Shown here piece by piece: positions 54,343 through 63,685 of a DNA stretch of 64,000 bases. The position numbers and the translations under genes were made by a program. How positions within the stretch are numbered: position 1 is the stretch's first letter; each line of letters opens with the position of its first letter. Below the pieces are notes generated by a model that ran no database searches, was not told the DNA's origin, and saw only the letters and a program-made list of their open reading frames with translations. Source of the DNA: Bacillus sp. EAC (lineage in GTDB: Bacteria > Bacillota > Bacilli > Bacillales > Bacillaceae_G); NCBI RefSeq assembly GCF_002156875.1, contig NZ_NCSY01000006.1, positions 62,001 to 126,000 of the forward strand. The letters run 5' to 3'.

Positions 54343-55398
54343 TTGATAACGATTAGTTTATGTATGATTGTTAAAAACGACGAGGCGGTAATTGAGAGAT
54401 GTTTAAATTCGGTTTTTGATTTAGTGGATGAAATTATACTAGTTGATTTAAATTCTACTGATAGAACGTTAGATCTAGCTACAAAATTTACAAATCACAT
54501 TCACAGTTTTGATTCAACTCAGAGTTATGAAGAATCAATAAACTATTTATTTAGTTTAGCAACAAAGGACTTTTTATTTTGGTTAAAACCAAGTGAAGTA
54601 TTACTTGATGAAAGTCGACTGAAGTTCCTACAATTAAAACAAACCATTAATTCTAATACTATGAAAAATCTATCGATAAATTATAATCTTAACTCCGTAA
54701 CTGACCAATTGCTTACTAGAATACTATGTAGAGAGAGTACACTTTCTATTAATAAAGAGAATTTCGATGAATTATCTTTAACTAATCCCGTTTTAATTTC
54801 CGATATTGAAATTTCGAACCTACCATATACTAATGACAATAAAACTAACTTAATTGTATATGGAAAAATGATAAGTCATGATATACAATTCTCACCAAGA
54901 GATTTATTTTATTACGCTAAAGCCTTAAGTGATGATAATCAATATGATAAAGCAATCAAATATTTTTTAAAATTTTTAAGAACAAATCAAACTTTTGAAG
55001 AACATAATATTTTAGCATGTAATTATATTGCAAATTGTTATCACCACTTAAATTTAAACGAACTGGAACAGACTTGGTTATTGAAAGCACTTCAATATGG
55101 TAAGACTCATCCTGAAACTTGCTGTAGACTTGGATATTTATTTTTAGAAAAAAATAATTACGATTCTGCTATTTATTGGTATAAAGAAGCCATTTTAAAT
55201 AAATTTAATGAGAGATTAAAAAGCTGTAACCCTTCTTGTTCAACTTGGCTACCTCATCTTCAACTAGCAGTTTGCTATGATAAAGTTGGTAAATATGAAC
55301 TAGCTTATAATCACAATGAAATAGCTTTGAAATATTTTCCAGCTCATCCTAGTATTTTATCAAATCGAACTTACTTTACTAATCTCTTAAATAAATAG
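54343..55398 (+). CDS. Degenerate tandem paralogue of the GT2-TPR glycosyltransferase
   Basis: 351 residues. Colinear with the gene upstream: ITISLCMIVKNDEAVIERCLNSV, then LVDLNSTDRT for VDTGSTDNT, and FWLKPSEVLL in place of LWLDADDII, so the DxD (residues 80-85) is lost. The TPR half is better kept (YYAKALSDDNQYDKAIKYFLKFL; CCRLGYLFLEKNNYDSAIYWYKEA; STWLPHLQLAVCY). Probably not a working GT2 enzyme. It may be a partner or scaffold for the first. The start is TTG with AAGAGTGA. Confidence 0.8.
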   Translation: MITISLCMIVKNDEAVIERCLNSVFDLVDEIILVDLNSTDRTLDLATKFTNHIHSFDSTQSYEESINYLFSLATKDFLFWLKPSEVLLDESRLKFLQLKQTINSNTMKNLSINYNLNSVTDQLLTRILCRESTLSINKENFDELSLTNPVLISDIEISNLPYTNDNKTNLIVYGKMISHDIQFSPRDLFYYAKALSDDNQYDKAIKYFLKFLRTNQTFEEHNILACNYIANCYHHLNLNELEQTWLLKALQYGKTHPETCCRLGYLFLEKNNYDSAIYWYKEAILNKFNERLKSCNPSCSTWLPHLQLAVCYDKVGKYELAYNHNEIALKYFPAHPSILSNRTYFTNLLNK

Positions 55399-55578
55399 CC
55401 TCTTTTCTTTAAATTGTTGTTTTGAATTGTTGAGGCAAACTGAACGTGAAGAAATGAATTGGATCAGAAGGTTCGATTTCGCAGAGAAAGTTAAGCTCAC
55501 TGCCTGCCCTGCGGAAAGTGATTTTTCTATTGCTTTAATGTAGATTTTCTTAATAAAATGGCTCTGTTATAAAAGATT

Positions 55579-55710
55579 GTTGATTGGAACGATAGGATGC
55601 TCGCTTTTCCGTGGGTCGTGCTGCTTTAGCCTCCTCGGCGCTATGCGCCTGTGGGGTCTCAACTGTCACACAACTCCCACAGGAGTCGAGCCCCTTACGC
55701 TTCAATCAAA
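55579..55710 (+). repeat. Intergenic repeat, full copy (plus orientation)
   Basis: GTTGATTGGAACGATAGGAT, GCTCGCTTTTCCGTGGGTCG, AGCCTCCTCGGCGCTATGCG, CTGTGGGGTCTCAACTG, ACTCCCACAGGAGTCGAG, CTTCAATCAAATTC. The most complete left half of the copies. A decayed fragment lies at about 55460-55525 in the same 452-bp gap. Confidence 0.9.
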
Positions 55711-55818
55711 TTCTTATATTTATAAATTGTCTTCTTTACGTCAATCTCAATGAAAACATTTTTTTAGGTAGCCTTTATTTAAATATCAACAATATACATT
55801 AACAGAAGCAATAAAATA

Positions 55819-55852
55819 AAAAAAGGTAGTTGATATTTTCAACTACCTTTTT
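55819..55852. terminator. Terminator between the GT paralogue and the GT-methyltransferase gene
   Basis: AAAAAAGGTAGTTGA / TCAACTACCTTTTT stem; a T run serves either strand. Confidence 0.8.
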
Positions 55853-57233
55853 AGTTATTTATTTTTTTTACATGTAATAGCATTTGGTACACTTCGAGAT
55901 TAGAGGTTAACTGATCTAGTTGTATACCAAAACTATACGCTAAGTGTACAACCTCTTCAAAAAATAATTTTATATTCTTATCTACATTAATATTTTCATT
56001 GTTTATAGAAACGATTTCGAATGTATAAGAAGGGAATAAATTTCTTATCGATTTTGGTGTAAAAAATCTAAGATGATTTTTATTTAATATACCTGCATGA
56101 ATATAGTTCCAATCTCCATTTAATAATTGAAAAAGAACTTCACCATGCGAGACATTTGGTACTCTACAAATAATAGAACCGTTAGGTTTTAAAAATTTAC
56201 TAATTTCATTTATATAATTCCACGGTTCTTTTAGATTCTGAAGAATATTATCAAGTAAGATGACATCAAAATACTCGTGTGAATAACTAAAATTTGTATC
56301 TTCTGTATTTAACTGATCCACATTATTATAAAATTGCTTAGCGATTGAAGCTAGTTCGGAATTTGACTCAACTCCATATAATTCACAATTGTAACGGTTC
56401 TTAATTTCCAATCCAGTTGCGCCAGCTAAACATCCAATTTCTAAAACTCTACCTACATCTTTAGGAACCATTTCAATAATTTCTATCTTTGGATAAGCAG
56501 TATCAATTAACTTATTTCCCCATTTTTCAATATACCTTATCCGATTTTCGAAATATAGCTGGTTCATATTAATATCAGTATTCCCCTGAAAAGTCACATG
56601 TCCAAAATGATGTACAAATGAATCTAAAGCGATACGCAATTCATACCCTTCTAAAACGGTTCTTAAACAAATGTCATCATCCTCGAATGATCCTAGCCTA
56701 AATCTTTCATCAAATCCGACTAAGATATCCATTAATTCACGTTTTACTAATAAACAAAATCCAACTAATCTTAAAACTTGCTTTGACTTTCCCTTTACCT
56801 TTTCACAGTAGTTTATCGCAAAAGCGTTTATTTCATTATCTGTTTGATAGTCGACTTGAACCTTTTGTAATCCACTTACATAGTTACTCACAGGTCCAAC
56901 CATCCCGATTTTCTCGTGACTATATAAAAGATCGAGCATAGCATCCAACCAATTTTCAGTTACAATTGTGTCATTATTTAAAAATAAAATATTATCACCT
57001 GTTGCAACTTTGACCCCTTGATTGCATCCTTTTGCAAATCCCATATTCCTATCATTCAGAATTGTAATAATTGATTCCATACTGTTTAAATACTCTCTAG
57101 TTCCATCGGTGGATCCATTATCAACGACTATAATCTCTATTTGATCTTTATTCGTATATTTTTCAATACTTTCAAAGCATTTTTTTGATACGTCTAATTG
57201 ATTATAAGTTAAGATAATAATACTAGTTTTCAT
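55851..57233 (-). CDS. Glycosyltransferase family 2 fused to a SAM-dependent methyltransferase
   Basis: 460 residues. Residues about 1-235 are a GT2 domain: SIIILTYNQLDVSKKCFESI, VVDNGSTDGT, ILFLNNDTIV (DxD-type NND), FDERFRLGSFEDDDICLR. Residues about 250-440 form a class I methyltransferase: VGRVLEIGCLAGATGLEI (SAM loop E-I-G-C-x-x-G), GVESNSELASIA, YFDVILLDNILQNLKEPW, FLKPNGSIICRVPN, HLRFFTPKSIRNLF. It could add and methylate a sugar. No membrane segment. The minus-strand gene lies between rfbA and the GT pair. Confidence 0.85.
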   Translation of the reverse strand: MKTSIIILTYNQLDVSKKCFESIEKYTNKDQIEIIVVDNGSTDGTREYLNSMESIITILNDRNMGFAKGCNQGVKVATGDNILFLNNDTIVTENWLDAMLDLLYSHEKIGMVGPVSNYVSGLQKVQVDYQTDNEINAFAINYCEKVKGKSKQVLRLVGFCLLVKRELMDILVGFDERFRLGSFEDDDICLRTVLEGYELRIALDSFVHHFGHVTFQGNTDINMNQLYFENRIRYIEKWGNKLIDTAYPKIEIIEMVPKDVGRVLEIGCLAGATGLEIKNRYNCELYGVESNSELASIAKQFYNNVDQLNTEDTNFSYSHEYFDVILLDNILQNLKEPWNYINEISKFLKPNGSIICRVPNVSHGEVLFQLLNGDWNYIHAGILNKNHLRFFTPKSIRNLFPSYTFEIVSINNENINVDKNIKLFFEEVVHLAYSFGIQLDQLTSNLEVYQMLLHVKKINN

Positions 57234-57432
57234 TCTTTAAGCACCTTCTTAAATTTCGCTTTAAAGGCTTCCTATAATTTAACAGCATCTTATTAATAAA
57301 ATGATATGAAATAATTTTTCTATTTTGTGCTTCAAATTATGTTAATTTTCTTCGATTATCTCAATAGATTTTTTATACTCCATTGAATGACAGTTGACTA
57401 TTGAGCATTAACGAACTAGTCCCGGCATTGAT

Positions 57433-58314
57433 TTATTTCGTTGATTCTGCTAATTCAATTATATAAAGTAGATATTTTCCATAATCGCTTTTCTCTAAAG
57501 GCTTTGTAAGGATTTTTAATTGCTCCAACGAAATATAACCTTTGCGATATGCAATTTCTTCGATACATGAAATTCGTAAACTCTGTCTTTTTTGAATCAT
57601 TTCAATAAATGTTGAAGCTTGAATTAATGATTCATGAGTTCCAGTATCTAACCATGCAAAACCCCTACCTAATATTTCAACATTCAATTGTCCATTATTT
57701 AAATAATGTTCATTTATATCTGTTATTTCATATTCCCCTCTAGCGGATGGTTTGATCTGCTTAGCAATATCTATTACTCTATTATCATAAAAATATAATC
57801 CAGTCACTGCATAGGTAGACTTTGGCACAATTGGTTTTTCCTCTATCGAAATCACTTTTCCATTTCGATCAAATTCTATTACTCCAAATCTTTGTGGATC
57901 ATTGACATGATATCCAAATACTAATGCTCCTTCGTTTAATAAAGCAGCCCTTTCAAGTATTTTTGTAAAATCATGACCATAAAAAATATTATCTCCTAGT
58001 ATTAAGGCAACGGAATCTTCCCCAATAAATTCCTCTCCAATTATAAATGCTTGAGCAATTCCTTCAGGCTTCTCTTGTGCTATAAATTCTATATTTATTC
58101 CAAGATCCGAACCATCTCCTAATAACTCTTTAAATCGTGGCATATCTTGGAGGGTAGAAATTATTAAGATGTCTCGGATTCCGGCAAGCATTAAAATAGA
58201 GAGTGGATAATAAATTAAAGGTTTGTCATAAATAGGCAATAATTGTTTAGAAATTACCATCGTTAAAGGATACAATCTCGTTCCATTTCCACCAGCAAGT
58301 ATGATTCCTTTCAA
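57433..58314 (-). CDS. rfbA: Glucose-1-phosphate thymidylyltransferase
   Basis: Makes dTDP-glucose, first step to dTDP-sugars such as rhamnose. About 293 residues: [90 protein letters not shown], and [15 protein letters not shown]. The start is taken as TTG at 58314 to give the family N-terminus MKGIILAGG; a GTG three codons up is possible. rfbB, rfbC and rfbD are not next to it, so the pathway must be completed elsewhere if it leads to rhamnose. Confidence 0.93.
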   Translation of the reverse strand: MKGIILAGGNGTRLYPLTMVISKQLLPIYDKPLIYYPLSILMLAGIRDILIISTLQDMPRFKELLGDGSDLGINIEFIAQEKPEGIAQAFIIGEEFIGEDSVALILGDNIFYGHDFTKILERAALLNEGALVFGYHVNDPQRFGVIEFDRNGKVISIEEKPIVPKSTYAVTGLYFYDNRVIDIAKQIKPSARGEYEITDINEHYLNNGQLNVEILGRGFAWLDTGTHESLIQASTFIEMIQKRQSLRISCIEEIAYRKGYISLEQLKILTKPLEKSDYGKYLLYIIELAESTK

Positions 58315-58449
58315 TCTATACACATCCTAACTCAAACTTAAAACAAAACAATCAATAGCATTAATTAACATATTCAACTTGAGAATAATTTGCTTGTATT
58401 AAAAGCTTACTTGGTAAAATTTCGATCCAACCCTTACTTTCTTAAAAGA

Positions 58450-58501
58450 AAATCCTCATTTATATTTCCAATAGATAACTATTGAATCATAAATGAGGAC
58501 T
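58450..58501 (-). terminator. Terminator of the short collagen-like gene
   Basis: TCCTCATTTAT / ATAAATGAGGA stem with a long loop and a T-rich tail on the minus strand. Confidence 0.65.
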
Positions 58502-58542
58502 ATATCAAATTTTACTTACACTATTATTCTTTAAACTCAGAG

Positions 58543-59265
58543 TTAAAGAATACGATGAACAGCCCAATAAATACCTGCTGTATTGTTTCCACCAAGTGTA
58601 AGTGGAATTGTCAATCCATCTGCTACATAGAAGAGACCAATGACATCTCCTGCAGTAAGAACTAAATCGCCTGTGATAGTGACAGCACCATCTCCAAGGA
58701 TTGCTCTCAAATTCAATACTGCTAATATATTTACATCTAATATTGGAATTAATCCGCTTAATAAATCAGTAGTAGCCGGCGAAGTTCTTCGAATAACAAA
58801 TGAAGGATTTATACCTGCTCCGATTCCTACAGTTAAAGTCGCAGTTGTTGAGTAGTTAATCGTTGCTTCAAATACATATCTACCTGTTGCAGGTACTGTA
58901 AAATTACCAGTAACTGGGTTAAACGATGCATTTCCGTATTGAGGATTTGTTACGCTCCAGTTTATTAATTGCGTACTTGCAGCAGTATTTACTGTCGGAA
59001 GAAAAGCAGAGAATCCGTCAGCAAGAACACTTGGTCCAGTTGCACCGGTTGCTCCTGTTTCGCCTGTTGCTCCCGTTGCTCCTGTTGCTCCTGTTGGACC
59101 CGTTGGACCCGTTGGACTCGTTGGACCTGGTGGGCCTGGTGGGCCTGGTGGGCCTGTAATCCCTGTAATTCCTGTAGGTCCTGGAGGAGCCGGCGGAAAC
59201 GTTACTCCTGTAGGTCCTGGAGGAACTGGATTAGGTGACCCTGGTGGGCCTGGTGGTATTGGCAA
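58543..59265 (-). CDS. Short collagen-like protein, exosporium type, with C1q/TNF-like tail
   Basis: 240 residues. N-terminus [20 protein letters not shown], then G-x-y triplets (about 16-80: [12 protein letters not shown]) with much Thr in the third place, and a 155-residue C-terminal beta domain (from about [17 protein letters not shown]; ends [16 protein letters not shown]) shaped like the C1q/TNF-type ends of BclA proteins. The start is TTG at 59265, six bases after GGAGGTG. Probably a trimeric spore-surface fibre. The Thr-rich repeats are expected O-glycosylation sites. Confidence 0.82.
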   Translation of the reverse strand: MPIPPGPPGSPNPVPPGPTGVTFPPAPPGPTGITGITGPPGPPGPPGPTSPTGPTGPTGATGATGATGETGATGATGPSVLADGFSAFLPTVNTAASTQLINWSVTNPQYGNASFNPVTGNFTVPATGRYVFEATINYSTTATLTVGIGAGINPSFVIRRTSPATTDLLSGLIPILDVNILAVLNLRAILGDGAVTITGDLVLTAGDVIGLFYVADGLTIPLTLGGNNTAGIYWAVHRIL

Positions 59266-59293
59266 ATAGATACACCTCCAAAATATATTTGAC

Positions 59294-59329
59294 GTACACT
59301 TTATAGTATTAAAAGTGGACAAGTTGGTT
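59294..59329 (-). promoter_or_regulatory. Conserved promoter-like block of the short collagen-like gene
   Basis: Minus strand AACCAACTTGTCC...TAATACTATAAAGTGTAC. The same 36-bp block (31 identical) stands upstream of the other collagen-like gene at 60990-61025. The ATACTATA core with AC upstream resembles late sporulation (sigma-K or sigma-E) promoters; this is inference. Confidence 0.55.
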
Positions 59330-59469
59330 TGGATATAAATACTATTTCTATTAAAAATCCGCAAAAAAACCCTACCTGCTAGATTCAATTCCTATCACTG
59401 ATAGTCAATTGTAATCTAGTTTGGTAGAGTCAAATTTTTATTCCTATTTTTTTACTATCTATTTATAAA

Positions 59470-60957
59470 TTAATTTATTGCTACTCCTGCGCTAGCGTAT
59501 CCCGTAACTACGTTAATAAGACTAGCACCATTTGCAGTTGCAGTATATACCATCATTAAACGAGTTTGTGCAGCTACTGGTATTACTAATCCTGTAGCAA
59601 TACCGCTCGTAATTTGACCTAATGAAAGTGGACCTACTAGAGCTGGTAATGTGACGCTTGCACCTGCAACTGGAGTAAAGTTATTGCTATTTGCTGGTGC
59701 ACTATATAATTGTGCAGTGACCACAATATTTGTTCCTAAAAGAGCCAAAGCTACTACGTTACTATAAGATGCTGAAATAGACGTAATTATACCAGCTCTA
59801 GGCATTGAGAATGCAAAATCAAGAACTTCAGTTGGCAATCCAGTTCCAGTTAAATTAATCGCTGGGCCTGGTAGTAATGCAACATTCGGAATTGAACTTC
59901 CAAATCCTACAAGACCAGCTGTTCCTGCTAATCCAGTTAAAATTGTAGACATCACAACTGGTGCACCTGATGCAAACGGAATAATTGCACCCGTTCCTGG
60001 TATACCTGTTGCTCCTGCTGTTCCCGTTGCTCCTGCTGGACCTGTTGCTCCTGCTGGGCCTGTTGCTCCTACTGCTCCTGTTGCTCCTGCTGTTCCCGTT
60101 GGACCTGCTGGGCCTGTTGCTCCTACTGCTCCTGCTGTTCCCGTTGGACCTGCTGGGCCTGTTGCTCCTGCTGGGCCTGTTGCTCCTGCTGGGCCTGTTG
60201 CCCCTGCTGCTCCTGTTGCTCCTGCTGCTCCTGTTGCTCCTGCTGCTCCTGTTGCTCCTGCTGCTCCTGTTGTACCTGCTGCTCCTGTTGTACCTGCTGG
60301 ACCCGTTGCTCCCGCTGGGCCTGTTGGACCTGGTGCTCCTGGTGTTCCTGGTGTTCCTGGTGCTCCTGTTGGACCAGGTATTCCTGCTGGGCCTGTTGCT
60401 CCTTGTGGACCTGGTGTTCCTTGTGGGCCTGCTGGACCTGTTGCTCCTGGTATTCCTGCTGGGCCTGCTGATCCTGTCGGACCTGCTGGACCTGCTGGGC
60501 CTGTTGCTCCTGGTGCTCCTGTTGAACCTGCTGGACCTGTTGCTCCCGCTGGACCTGTTGCTCCTGCTGGACCTGTTGCTCCTACTGGGCCTGGAGGACC
60601 TCCTGAAGGACCCGTTGGACCTGTTGGACCTGTTGTTCCTACACCTGTTGCTCCTGTTGCTCCTGTTGCTCCTGCTGTTCCAGGTGTTCCCGGTGTTCCT
60701 GGTGTTCCTGGTGTTCCTGGTACTCCTTGTGGACCCATTGGTCCCATTGGACCTCTTTTTCCTCTATCTCCGTCTTCTCCTTCTTTTCCTCTTTTTCCTC
60801 TTTCACCTTGTGGACCTGTTGGGCCAGTTGGACCTGTCGTGCCAAATCCGAAAGGAGGAGTTGGGCCAGTTGGACCTGTTGGGCCAGTCGGGCCTGTCGG
60901 ACCACATGGAGGGAAAGGTGGTTGTGGCGGCATTGGTGGGATTGGTGGTAATGGCAA
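59470..60957 (-). CDS. Long collagen-like exosporium glycoprotein (BclB-like)
   Basis: 495 residues. N-terminus [19 protein letters not shown] recalls the LPPIPP exosporium leader; next about 300 residues of G-x-y triplets ([12 protein letters not shown]; one charged stretch [19 protein letters not shown]), then a C-terminal domain (about 325-495; [68 protein letters not shown]) that I recognise as the BclB C-terminal domain of B. cereus-group spores. The start is TTG behind AGAGGTG. A spore-surface structural glycoprotein is very likely. Confidence 0.88.
   Translation of the reverse strand: MPLPPIPPMPPQPPFPPCGPTGPTGPTGPTGPTPPFGFGTTGPTGPTGPQGERGKRGKEGEDGDRGKRGPMGPMGPQGVPGTPGTPGTPGTPGTAGATGATGATGVGTTGPTGPTGPSGGPPGPVGATGPAGATGPAGATGPAGSTGAPGATGPAGPAGPTGSAGPAGIPGATGPAGPQGTPGPQGATGPAGIPGPTGAPGTPGTPGAPGPTGPAGATGPAGTTGAAGTTGAAGATGAAGATGAAGATGAAGATGPAGATGPAGATGPAGPTGTAGAVGATGPAGPTGTAGATGAVGATGPAGATGPAGATGTAGATGIPGTGAIIPFASGAPVVMSTILTGLAGTAGLVGFGSSIPNVALLPGPAINLTGTGLPTEVLDFAFSMPRAGIITSISASYSNVVALALLGTNIVVTAQLYSAPANSNNFTPVAGASVTLPALVGPLSLGQITSGIATGLVIPVAAQTRLMMVYTATANGASLINVVTGYASAGVAIN
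59850..60905. repeat. Collagen-coding tandem repeat tract
   Basis: A degenerate 9- and 18-bp coding repeat (minus-strand units such as GGAGCAACAGGAGCAGCAGG) with several perfect stretches near 60180-60290. Such tracts change length by slippage in bacillus collagen genes. The opposite strand makes long Leu-rich false frames. Confidence 0.85.
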
Positions 60958-60989
60958 TTAAAATACACCTCTTATATTAAATTTTATTT

Positions 60990-61025
60990 GTACAATTTAT
61001 AGTATAAAAAAAGGACAAATTGGTT
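60990..61025 (-). promoter_or_regulatory. Conserved promoter-like block of the long collagen-like gene
   Basis: Minus strand AACCAATTTGTCC...TATACTATAAATTGTAC, 31 of 36 bases identical to the block of the short collagen gene, at a similar distance (33 versus 29 bp) from the start codon. Confidence 0.55.
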
Positions 61026-61056
61026 CATTCACACCATAAAAATGAGTCAAAAAATA

Positions 61057-61096
61057 GGTGAATACTCTATTAAAATTTATTAATAGAGTATTCACC
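61057..61096. repeat. Perfect 16-bp inverted repeat
   Basis: GGTGAATACTCTATTA - 8 nt - TAATAGAGTATTCACC between the collagen promoter block and the pheT terminator. No T run of terminator length follows on the minus strand. Confidence 0.6.
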
Positions 61097-61100
61097 CAAC

Positions 61101-61136
61101 AAAAAAACCAGAAATCTAAGATTACTGGTTTTTTGT
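61101..61136 (-). terminator. Terminator of pheT
   Basis: AAAAAACCAG-AAATCTAAGATTA-CTGGTTTTTT stem after pheT, with T runs. Confidence 0.8.
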
Positions 61137-61252
61137 TATTAATATAAATTGTCATTATGATGATATTTTATTTACAAATATATCATTATTCGGGCTTATG
61201 ATACTCTATGGAAAAGTACGATAATCAGCCAACAATTCAACGCGTATAAATT

Positions 61253-63667
61253 TTATCCTCTTAATTGAGCACTATGTGTTTCTTCGACTGCTTTTAGTAC
61301 TTTTGAATGAGATTTAGTTACTTCTTCATCTGTTAATGTACGTTCAGGATCAAAGTAAGTTAATGAGAATGCCACTGATTTTTTACCAGCTTCCATTTTT
61401 TCTCCTTCATATAAGTCAAAAATAGTAGCGTCTTTTAAAAGTTTGCCACCAGCTGATCTGATGGTAGTAAGAATATCTCCTGCAAAAACTGAAGAATCCA
61501 CTACCAATGCCATATCTCTATTCATAGATGGGAATCGAGGGATTGCATTATATAAAATATCATCAAATTCAGTAGTTAATAATTTTGCAAGTGATAATTG
61601 GAATACATAAGTCTCTTTAATATCCCACTCTTTTTGAGTAACTGGATGAACTTGACCGATAAAACCAATTTCTTCCCCATTTAATAAAATACTTGCTGTA
61701 CGACCAGGGTGTAACTCATCTTTTTTAGCTGCTACATATGAAATTTTACTTGTTAGGCCTAATTCATTAAATAATCCATCTAAAATACCTTTTACAACAT
61801 AAAAATCAACGACTTTTTTCTCACCTTGCCAAGCATGTTGTAACCATAAACCAGTTAAAGCCCCCGCTAAGTATTCTTCTTCACGCGGAAGTTCATTCTT
61901 TTCCATCGTTAAGAATACTGAACCAGTTTCAAATAATTGAACATTTTCTTCTTTACGAGCTACATTATATGAAACAGCATCTAATAAATGAGGAACTAAA
62001 CTAAAACGTAATTCACTACGCTCTTCACTCATTGGTAATGATAAGCGCACAGGCTCAGCATCTCCAGATTCCAGAGCAAATCGTTTTACCTTACTATTAC
62101 TTGTTAAAGAATAAGTAACTGCTTCAAAAAGTCCTGTATGTTGTAAAAATTGACGTATTTTTCTACGTTTTGCTTGATATGGAGTTAATTGTCCACGGCT
62201 AGCAACACCAGTTGGTAGAGTAGCTGGAATATGATCGTATCCATATAATCTTCCTACTTCTTCTACCAAATCTTCTTCAATTGAAATATCTCCACGACGA
62301 CTTGGTACAGTTACAGTGAATACCTCTCCGTCTTGTATTGCTTCTAAGCGTAAGCGACGGAATATATCTTTTACAGTTGCAGCATCAATAGATGTGCCAA
62401 GTACACCATTTATTTTAGTTACAGAAACAGAAACAGTTTTAACTTCATCTGCTAAGTGATCAGCAATTACTATGCCATCTACGATAGTCCCACCAGCAAG
62501 TTCTGCCATTAACTCGGCAGCACGTTCTGAAGATGGGAACGTACGAGATGCATCGATACCTTTTTCAAAACGAGCACTTGATTCACTACGCAAACCTAAA
62601 TCTTTTGATGTTTGACGAACACTTTGACCTCTAAAAACAGCTGATTCAATTAATACATCTACCGTTTCTTCATCTACTTCCGTATTTTGACCACCCATTA
62701 CTCCTGCAATCGCAACAGCTTCTTTTTCTGTCGAAATAACTAAATGATGTGGCTGTAATGATCTTTCTTCACCATCTAATGTAACAATTGTTTCATTCTC
62801 ATTAGCTTGGCGAACGATAATTTGCTTACTATTTAATTTATGATAATCAAAAGCATGAAGTGGTTGACCATATTCAATTAAAATATAATTCGTAATATCA
62901 ACAACATTATTAATTGGACGAATCCCTGCACTCATTAAACGTGCTTGCATCCAAAGTGGAGAAGGTCCAATTTTCACACCTTTTACTAATTTTGCGCTAT
63001 AGTAAGGAGCATCTTCTTTCGATTTTACTGAAACAGAAACATAATCAGCAGTTGAAGTGGAATCAGCTTTTACTGATGGTAGTTTTACTTCACGATCTAA
63101 AATGGCAGCTACTTCGTACGCTACTCCAATCATGTTTAAACAATCTGCACGATTTGGTGTTAGACCTAATTCCAATACAGCATCGTCGCGATGTAAAACC
63201 TCTAAAGCGTCCGCTCCTACTTCAGCATCATTCGGTAATACAAAGATACCATTAGAGAATTCTTTTGCGACTACCTTACCTTCAATTCCTAGTTCTTGAA
63301 GTGAACAAATCATTCCTTCAGATACTTCACCACGTAATTTAGCCTTCTTAATTTTAAAATTACCTGGTAATACAGCTCCTACTTTTGCTACGATGACTTT
63401 TTGACCTTTCGCAACATTAGGTGCTCCACAAATAATTTGTACAGGTTGTTCCTCTCCAACATCAACTGTACATTTTGATAATTTATCAGCCTCAGGATGT
63501 TGTTCGCGTTCCATTACATAACCTACTACAACATTTTTGATTCCTTCAGAAAGATTATTTACCCCTTCAACCTCAATACCTGCTTTTGTTATTAATTTCG
63601 CAAGTTCTTCAGGTGTAACACCACTTAAATCAACGTATTCTTGTAACCATTTAGTTGATACAAACAT
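61253..63667 (-). CDS. pheT: Phenylalanyl-tRNA synthetase beta subunit
   Basis: 804 residues, equal to B. subtilis PheT. Order: N-terminal EMAP-like tRNA-binding domain (about 40-150, [26 protein letters not shown]), B3/B4 editing domain ([44 protein letters not shown]), B5 domain, the catalytic-like core ([19 protein letters not shown]), and the C-terminal anticodon-binding fold ([13 protein letters not shown]). Forms alpha2beta2 with PheS. SD AGGAGGGG; 18 bp after pheS. Confidence 0.97.
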   Translation of the reverse strand: MFVSTKWLQEYVDLSGVTPEELAKLITKAGIEVEGVNNLSEGIKNVVVGYVMEREQHPEADKLSKCTVDVGEEQPVQIICGAPNVAKGQKVIVAKVGAVLPGNFKIKKAKLRGEVSEGMICSLQELGIEGKVVAKEFSNGIFVLPNDAEVGADALEVLHRDDAVLELGLTPNRADCLNMIGVAYEVAAILDREVKLPSVKADSTSTADYVSVSVKSKEDAPYYSAKLVKGVKIGPSPLWMQARLMSAGIRPINNVVDITNYILIEYGQPLHAFDYHKLNSKQIIVRQANENETIVTLDGEERSLQPHHLVISTEKEAVAIAGVMGGQNTEVDEETVDVLIESAVFRGQSVRQTSKDLGLRSESSARFEKGIDASRTFPSSERAAELMAELAGGTIVDGIVIADHLADEVKTVSVSVTKINGVLGTSIDAATVKDIFRRLRLEAIQDGEVFTVTVPSRRGDISIEEDLVEEVGRLYGYDHIPATLPTGVASRGQLTPYQAKRRKIRQFLQHTGLFEAVTYSLTSNSKVKRFALESGDAEPVRLSLPMSEERSELRFSLVPHLLDAVSYNVARKEENVQLFETGSVFLTMEKNELPREEEYLAGALTGLWLQHAWQGEKKVVDFYVVKGILDGLFNELGLTSKISYVAAKKDELHPGRTASILLNGEEIGFIGQVHPVTQKEWDIKETYVFQLSLAKLLTTEFDDILYNAIPRFPSMNRDMALVVDSSVFAGDILTTIRSAGGKLLKDATIFDLYEGEKMEAGKKSVAFSLTYFDPERTLTDEEVTKSHSKVLKAVEETHSAQLRG

Positions 63668-63685
63668 GTTTTGTCCCCTCCTACC

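Noticed and set aside
58926-59238. Plus-strand Leu- and Cys/Trp-rich frames over the short collagen gene
   Set aside because: Same mirror effect of GGN-CCN repeats.
59850-60905. Possible CRISPR-like or satellite array
   Set aside because: The repeats are in frame, lack unique spacers and encode collagen triplets.
59985-60980. Long Leu-rich open frame on the plus strand over the collagen gene
   Set aside because: It is the mirror of the G-x-y coding repeat on the minus strand; composition is pure low complexity and no SD is present.
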